From the NCBI GenBank assembly GCA_963751245.1, contig CAVVTR010000008.1, forward strand, positions 248,001 through 312,000: 64,000 nt of DNA, given 5' to 3'. Position 1 is the first letter of the stretch. Each line of letters opens with the position of its first letter. Below are positions 60,756 through 64,000 of this stretch, piece after piece. Source of the DNA: CAVVTR01 sp963751245 (lineage in GTDB: Bacteria; Acidobacteriota; Thermoanaerobaculia; Thermoanaerobaculales; Thermoanaerobaculaceae). A program made the position numbers and the translations under genes. A model generated the notes under the pieces. It saw nothing but the letters and a program-made list of their open reading frames with translations. It was not told the DNA's origin and made no database searches.

Positions 60756-62102
60756 TCAACCCACCATGAGATCTTCCTCGGCGTACTTCGGCTCCGAGCG
60801 GGGCCCCCGCCCGGCCAGGGCGAGGCCCAGGGTCAGAGGCCCCACACGCCCCGCGAACATCACCGCCACCATCACCACCCACGAGTGGTGCGACAGCCTG
60901 GATGTGATCCCCGTCGACAGCCCCACGGTCCCGAACGCCGAGACGACGTCGAACGCCTCCGCCAGGAAAGGCGCCCGCGCGGAGCCGCCACCCGCGTGGC
61001 CGTGCTCGATGGCGCACACCAGGATGATACCGGCGATCACGATGGCACCGGAGAGGAGCAGGACGACCACCGCGGTGGCGACGCTGGAGGCGCCCACGCC
61101 GCGGCGGAAGCTCGTCGTCTGGCGGCGCGAGCGCACCCTGGCGATGAGCACGGCGAGGAGCACGCCGACCGTGGTGGTCTTGATGCCGCCTCCCGTCGAG
61201 CCCGGCGAGGCGCCGACGAACATGAGCATCATCACGAAGAGCAGCGTCGCGGGGGTCATGGCGTTGAAGTCGAGGGTCGAGAAGCCGGCCGTCCGCGGCG
61301 TGATCCCCTGGAACCAGATGGCCAGGAACCGCGTGGGAACTGCATGCGGAGCCAGGGTGGTGCCCCACTCGAGGAGGCCGAATCCGACCCAGCCCACCAC
61401 GAGGAGCGCCCCCGTCATGGTGAGGACCGTCCGTGTGTGGAGGGACAGCGGCCGCCGGCGGCCGCTCCGCAGGCGGCGGACGATCTCCGTCACGGGAAGG
61501 AAGCCGATCCCGCCCAGCATGATGAGCACCCCCACCGTGACGTTGATCACCACGTTGCCCACCCAGGGCATGAGGGAGCGCGGATCGAGACCGAAACCGG
61601 CGTTGCAGAACGCGCTCACCGCGTGGAACACGCCCCAGGGGACCGCGAGCGCTCCCTTCTGCCCCCACCACGCCCCGGCCAGCAGCAGGGCGCCGGCGCC
61701 CTCGACCACGGCGGTGGCCAGCATCAGGGTCCTGAGCAGGGGCCAGAAGTCCTCCCAGGGCGTGTGCGACAGCGACGACAGGATGACCTCGCGGCCGAAC
61801 AACGACAGCCGCCGGCCCAGGAGGAGCGAGAAGAACAGCCCGAACGTCATGATGCCGAGGCCGCCGACCTGGATCAGCGCCAGGATCACCACCTGGCCCG
61901 CCACGCTGTGGTCGCCGGGCGGCCGGACCGTGAGCCCGGTGACGCACACCGCGCTGGTGGCCGTGAACAGGGCCTCGGTCCAGTCCAGCTGGCGCCCCGG
62001 GCGCGCCGCCCAGGGCTGCCGCAGCATCGTCGTCCCGATGAGGATCACCAGGGCGAAGGAGATGACCAGGGCGCGCGCGGGCTCGAAGCGTCGCAGGGCC
62101 AC
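60756..62102 (-). CDS. TrkH/KtrB-family potassium transporter subunit
   Basis: 448 aa pore subunit with four M1-P-M2-like units. Each P-loop carries the selectivity glycine: ATSAVCVTGLTV, SAFCNAGFGLD, TPRTAGFSTLD and SAFGTVGLSTG. Length and absence of extra N-terminal helices favour KtrB over TrkH. A regulatory KtrA/TrkA RCK gene is not in the window. GTG start, 4 bases after the MMPL exporter gene. Confidence 0.92.
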   Translation of the reverse strand: MALRRFEPARALVISFALVILIGTTMLRQPWAARPGRQLDWTEALFTATSAVCVTGLTVRPPGDHSVAGQVVILALIQVGGLGIMTFGLFFSLLLGRRLSLFGREVILSSLSHTPWEDFWPLLRTLMLATAVVEGAGALLLAGAWWGQKGALAVPWGVFHAVSAFCNAGFGLDPRSLMPWVGNVVINVTVGVLIMLGGIGFLPVTEIVRRLRSGRRRPLSLHTRTVLTMTGALLVVGWVGFGLLEWGTTLAPHAVPTRFLAIWFQGITPRTAGFSTLDFNAMTPATLLFVMMLMFVGASPGSTGGGIKTTTVGVLLAVLIARVRSRRQTTSFRRGVGASSVATAVVVLLLSGAIVIAGIILVCAIEHGHAGGGSARAPFLAEAFDVVSAFGTVGLSTGITSRLSHHSWVVMVAVMFAGRVGPLTLGLALAGRGPRSEPKYAEEDLMVG

Positions 62103-62106
62103 GGGA

Positions 62107-64000
62107 TCACTTCCCGCCCGCCCCCCGGACCACGAGGGGGAGCACGATGACCGCGCCGACCGCCGAGAAGAGCACGCCGAACGACGTCATCCAGCCCATG
62201 CTCTGCAGCCCGGGATAGTGGGTCGTGACCAGCGAGCCGAAGCCGACGATGGTGGTCAGGGCGGCGAACACGACGGCGCGCCCCGTCTCGCCCAGCTCGT
62301 CGAGGGACGTGTGCTCACGGAGGCGGTGGAGCATGTGGATACCGTAGTCCACACCCACGCCGATCACCATGGTCACGACGAACACGTTCAGCAGATTCAG
62401 CGAGACGCCCAGGGCCGCCATGCCGCCGATGGTCCACAGCACGCCCATCCCCACGGGGAGGAGGCACAGGAGCGCCGCGCGCACGCTGCGCAGCTCCCAC
62501 AGCAGCAGGGCGACGACGATGAGGAGCCCCACGCCGCCTGCGATGCCCGCGTCCTGCCACACGGTGTGGCGGAGCCTCTGGGAGACCACGTTGACCCCGG
62601 TGAGAGTCGCGCCGGGCACCCCGTCCACCAGCGCCTGCAGCTCCGGGGGCGCCTCGCGGCGCCACATCCCCTGCGGGGAGAACACGTTGATGACCGACAC
62701 CACCTCGCCGCCCTCGACCCGCAGGGAGCGCTGGATCAGGCGTTCCACGGGGGTGCCCCGCCACACGTCCAGGGTGACCGGACCGGCCGGCCGCAGCGCC
62801 TCGTCCAGGGTCGCCAGGCCGGGCCCGAACGCGGCCGGTACCAGACCGTGGCGGGCGAGGGCGTCTGCGAGCGCCCTCTTCACCCGCGCCGGGTCGGTGA
62901 GGCTCCGGTGGCCGGCGAACCAGCTCAGGGCGCGCTCCTGGCTGGCCTGGGGCGGAACCAGCTTGGCCAGGGACTCGAACGAGGAGATGGTCCCCGAGGC
63001 CACCAGGGGCTCCAGACGGCGCGAGAGGGTCTGGACCCTGTGCATCATGGTGGCGGCGTCAGGCCCGGCGACGCGGATCATCATGGCGTTGAACGACAGC
63101 CCGAAGGCGTCGGCGACCCGTTCCTGGATCTTCACGCCCCGGTTTGAGGCGGAGCGCATGTTCCTCACGTCGTCGTCGAACCCGATGCGGGGCAGAAGGG
63201 CCGCCGCGGCCACGGAGAGCAGCACCACCGCCGCCAGGACGCCGCGCCGGTGGCGCGACGACAGGGCCAGCAGAGGCGTCACGTCGAGCCACCGCGACGG
63301 CGCGGGCGGCGTGCGGTGACGTTCGAACACGGTCACCAGGGCCGGCAGCAGCAGGAACGCCGACACGGCCATGAACACGATCCCCGTGCCGGTGAGCAGG
63401 CCGAGCTCGCGCAGCCCCTCGAACCTGGTGAGGAGGAACGAGAAGAACGTCCCTACGGTGGTGATCGCTCCCAGCGCCACCGCCGGGCCCGAGTGCACCG
63501 CCATCTCGTCCAGCGCCTCGGCCAGGCCCATCCCCGAGTGCCGGGCCTCCAGGTAGCGGCCGTACATGACGATGGTGAAGTCGATGCCGAGCCCCACCAG
63601 GAGGGCCGCGAAGCCGGCCGTCGCTGAGTTGAGCCTGCCCAGCACGACGGCGGTGAAGGCGAAGGTGAACGCCAACCCCACCGCGAGGGGCAGGAAGGCG
63701 TAGTGGACCGCGCTGAAGCGCCGGTAGGCGAAGAGGAACAGGAGCATCACGCCGACCAGGGAGGTCATCGAATTGGTGATGATGTCCCGGCGGATCAGCG
63801 ACGCGTCCTCGAGGGCGGTACGGTGGCCGCCGCCCAGGAGCACCTCCGGCACGACGTCCAGAGGCACACCGTCCTCCTGCGCCACCGCCTTCCTCGCCCG
63901 CTCGATGCGTGGCCCGAGATCGCGCATGAGCCGGCCGTCGAACTCGATGTCCTGGGCCGGGCGGACGGGCCGGGCGAGGATGAGCAGCATGGAGTGGTCC
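62107..64000 (-). CDS. MMPL/RND-family exporter (5' end outside window)
   Basis: About 630 residues visible. The gene enters from the right edge: the frame runs through the window end (codons before the first ATG read DHS), and the first transmembrane helix and most of the first periplasmic loop are missing. Visible: helices 2-6 (MTSLVGVMLLFLFAYRRFSA, GLGIDFTIVMYGRYLEARHS), helix 7, a second periplasmic loop (about residues 290-470) and helices 8-12 with GVGVDYGIHMLHRLREH. The paired GxGxDxxxxM segments are the proton-relay signature. Similar proteins move hopanoids, lipids or siderophores; substrate unknown. Confidence 0.85.
   Translation of the reverse strand, partial: DHSMLLILARPVRPAQDIEFDGRLMRDLGPRIERARKAVAQEDGVPLDVVPEVLLGGGHRTALEDASLIRRDIITNSMTSLVGVMLLFLFAYRRFSAVHYAFLPLAVGLAFTFAFTAVVLGRLNSATAGFAALLVGLGIDFTIVMYGRYLEARHSGMGLAEALDEMAVHSGPAVALGAITTVGTFFSFLLTRFEGLRELGLLTGTGIVFMAVSAFLLLPALVTVFERHRTPPAPSRWLDVTPLLALSSRHRRGVLAAVVLLSVAAAALLPRIGFDDDVRNMRSASNRGVKIQERVADAFGLSFNAMMIRVAGPDAATMMHRVQTLSRRLEPLVASGTISSFESLAKLVPPQASQERALSWFAGHRSLTDPARVKRALADALARHGLVPAAFGPGLATLDEALRPAGPVTLDVWRGTPVERLIQRSLRVEGGEVVSVINVFSPQGMWRREAPPELQALVDGVPGATLTGVNVVSQRLRHTVWQDAGIAGGVGLLIVVALLLWELRSVRAALLCLLPVGMGVLWTIGGMAALGVSLNLLNVFVVTMVIGVGVDYGIHMLHRLREHTSLDELGETGRAVVFAALTTIVGFGSLVTTHYPGLQSMGWMTSFGVLFSAVGAVIVLPLVVRGAGGK

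Noticed and set aside
58491..62150. A 1219-codon open frame on the plus strand
   Set aside because: It runs antisense to the Lon-family protease and the K+ transporter, has no recognisable family sequence and reads as His/Arg/Gly/Pro-rich, typical of shadow frames in GC-rich DNA.

Overview
This window is chromosomal DNA from a very GC-rich (about 70% by eye) diderm bacterium. The diderm call rests on lipoprotein lipoboxes, apolipoprotein N-acyltransferase, L,D-transpeptidases and an RND/MMPL exporter. Gene content (complex I with Rex, Ser/Thr kinase with PEGA tail, MoxR/DUF58/transglutaminase, PilT-like ATPase) would suit an Acidobacteriota-like or other deep-branching high-GC lineage, but the sequence alone does not fix the phylum. 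No CRISPR array, tRNA, rRNA, prophage or insertion sequence was seen, and no gene-free stretch exceeds about 250 bases.

Layout. 1-9861 (+): the 3' part of a complex I operon, nuoF(partial)-G-H-J-K-L-M-N, ending in rex; nuoI is absent from its usual place. 9981-14017: a lipoprotein (-) divergent from a PEGA-tailed Ser/Thr kinase and a secreted TPR protein (+). 22097-13977 (-): a long tightly packed run nfeD-slipin-SPOR protein-lipA-lnt-prfB-glycosyltransferase-Nudix; prfB keeps the programmed +1 frameshift. 22096-23022 (+): a PAP2-type phosphatase. 28524-22988 (-): degenerate PilT-like ATPase, degenerate receiver, MoxR, DUF58 protein and transmembrane transglutaminase. 38023-28529 (-): YfhO-like membrane protein, a three-gene prenyl-lipid set (two flavoproteins around a phytoene/squalene synthase), a DHH-CBS-CCA nucleotidyltransferase fusion, a secreted protein and rsmD. 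38174-40741 (+): fused radical SAM/DUF2344 protein. 40762-46008 (-, except yhbY): phosphodiesterase, SDR reductase, CPBP-like membrane protein, aminotransferase and a MocR-type regulator with a conspicuous operator array. 46147-48468: secreted beta-propeller-like protein (-) divergent from queG and a Rieske protein (+). 48719-51767 (+): an envelope operon (abundant helical lipoprotein, two L,D-transpeptidases, an unknown secreted protein) behind a near-consensus promoter. 54425-51795 (-): large TPR protein. 64000-54660 (-): MMPL exporter (partial), KtrB/TrkH K+ channel, Lon-family protease, ffh, then rpsP-khpA-rimM-trmD-rplS.

Two expression styles coexist. Ribosomal, ffh, nuo and lipoprotein genes have Shine-Dalgarno sequences. 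Many other operon-leading genes have a TANNNT -10 box exactly 6 (sometimes 7-8) bases before the start codon and no SD, which predicts leaderless mRNAs. Within operons, 4-base stop/start overlaps (ATGA, GTGA, TTGA) are the rule. The most unusual points are the leaderless pattern, the AGCCAAT array around the MocR promoter, the PilT-like ATPase lacking its Walker A lysine, the lipoprotein/L,D-transpeptidase operon and the missing nuoI.
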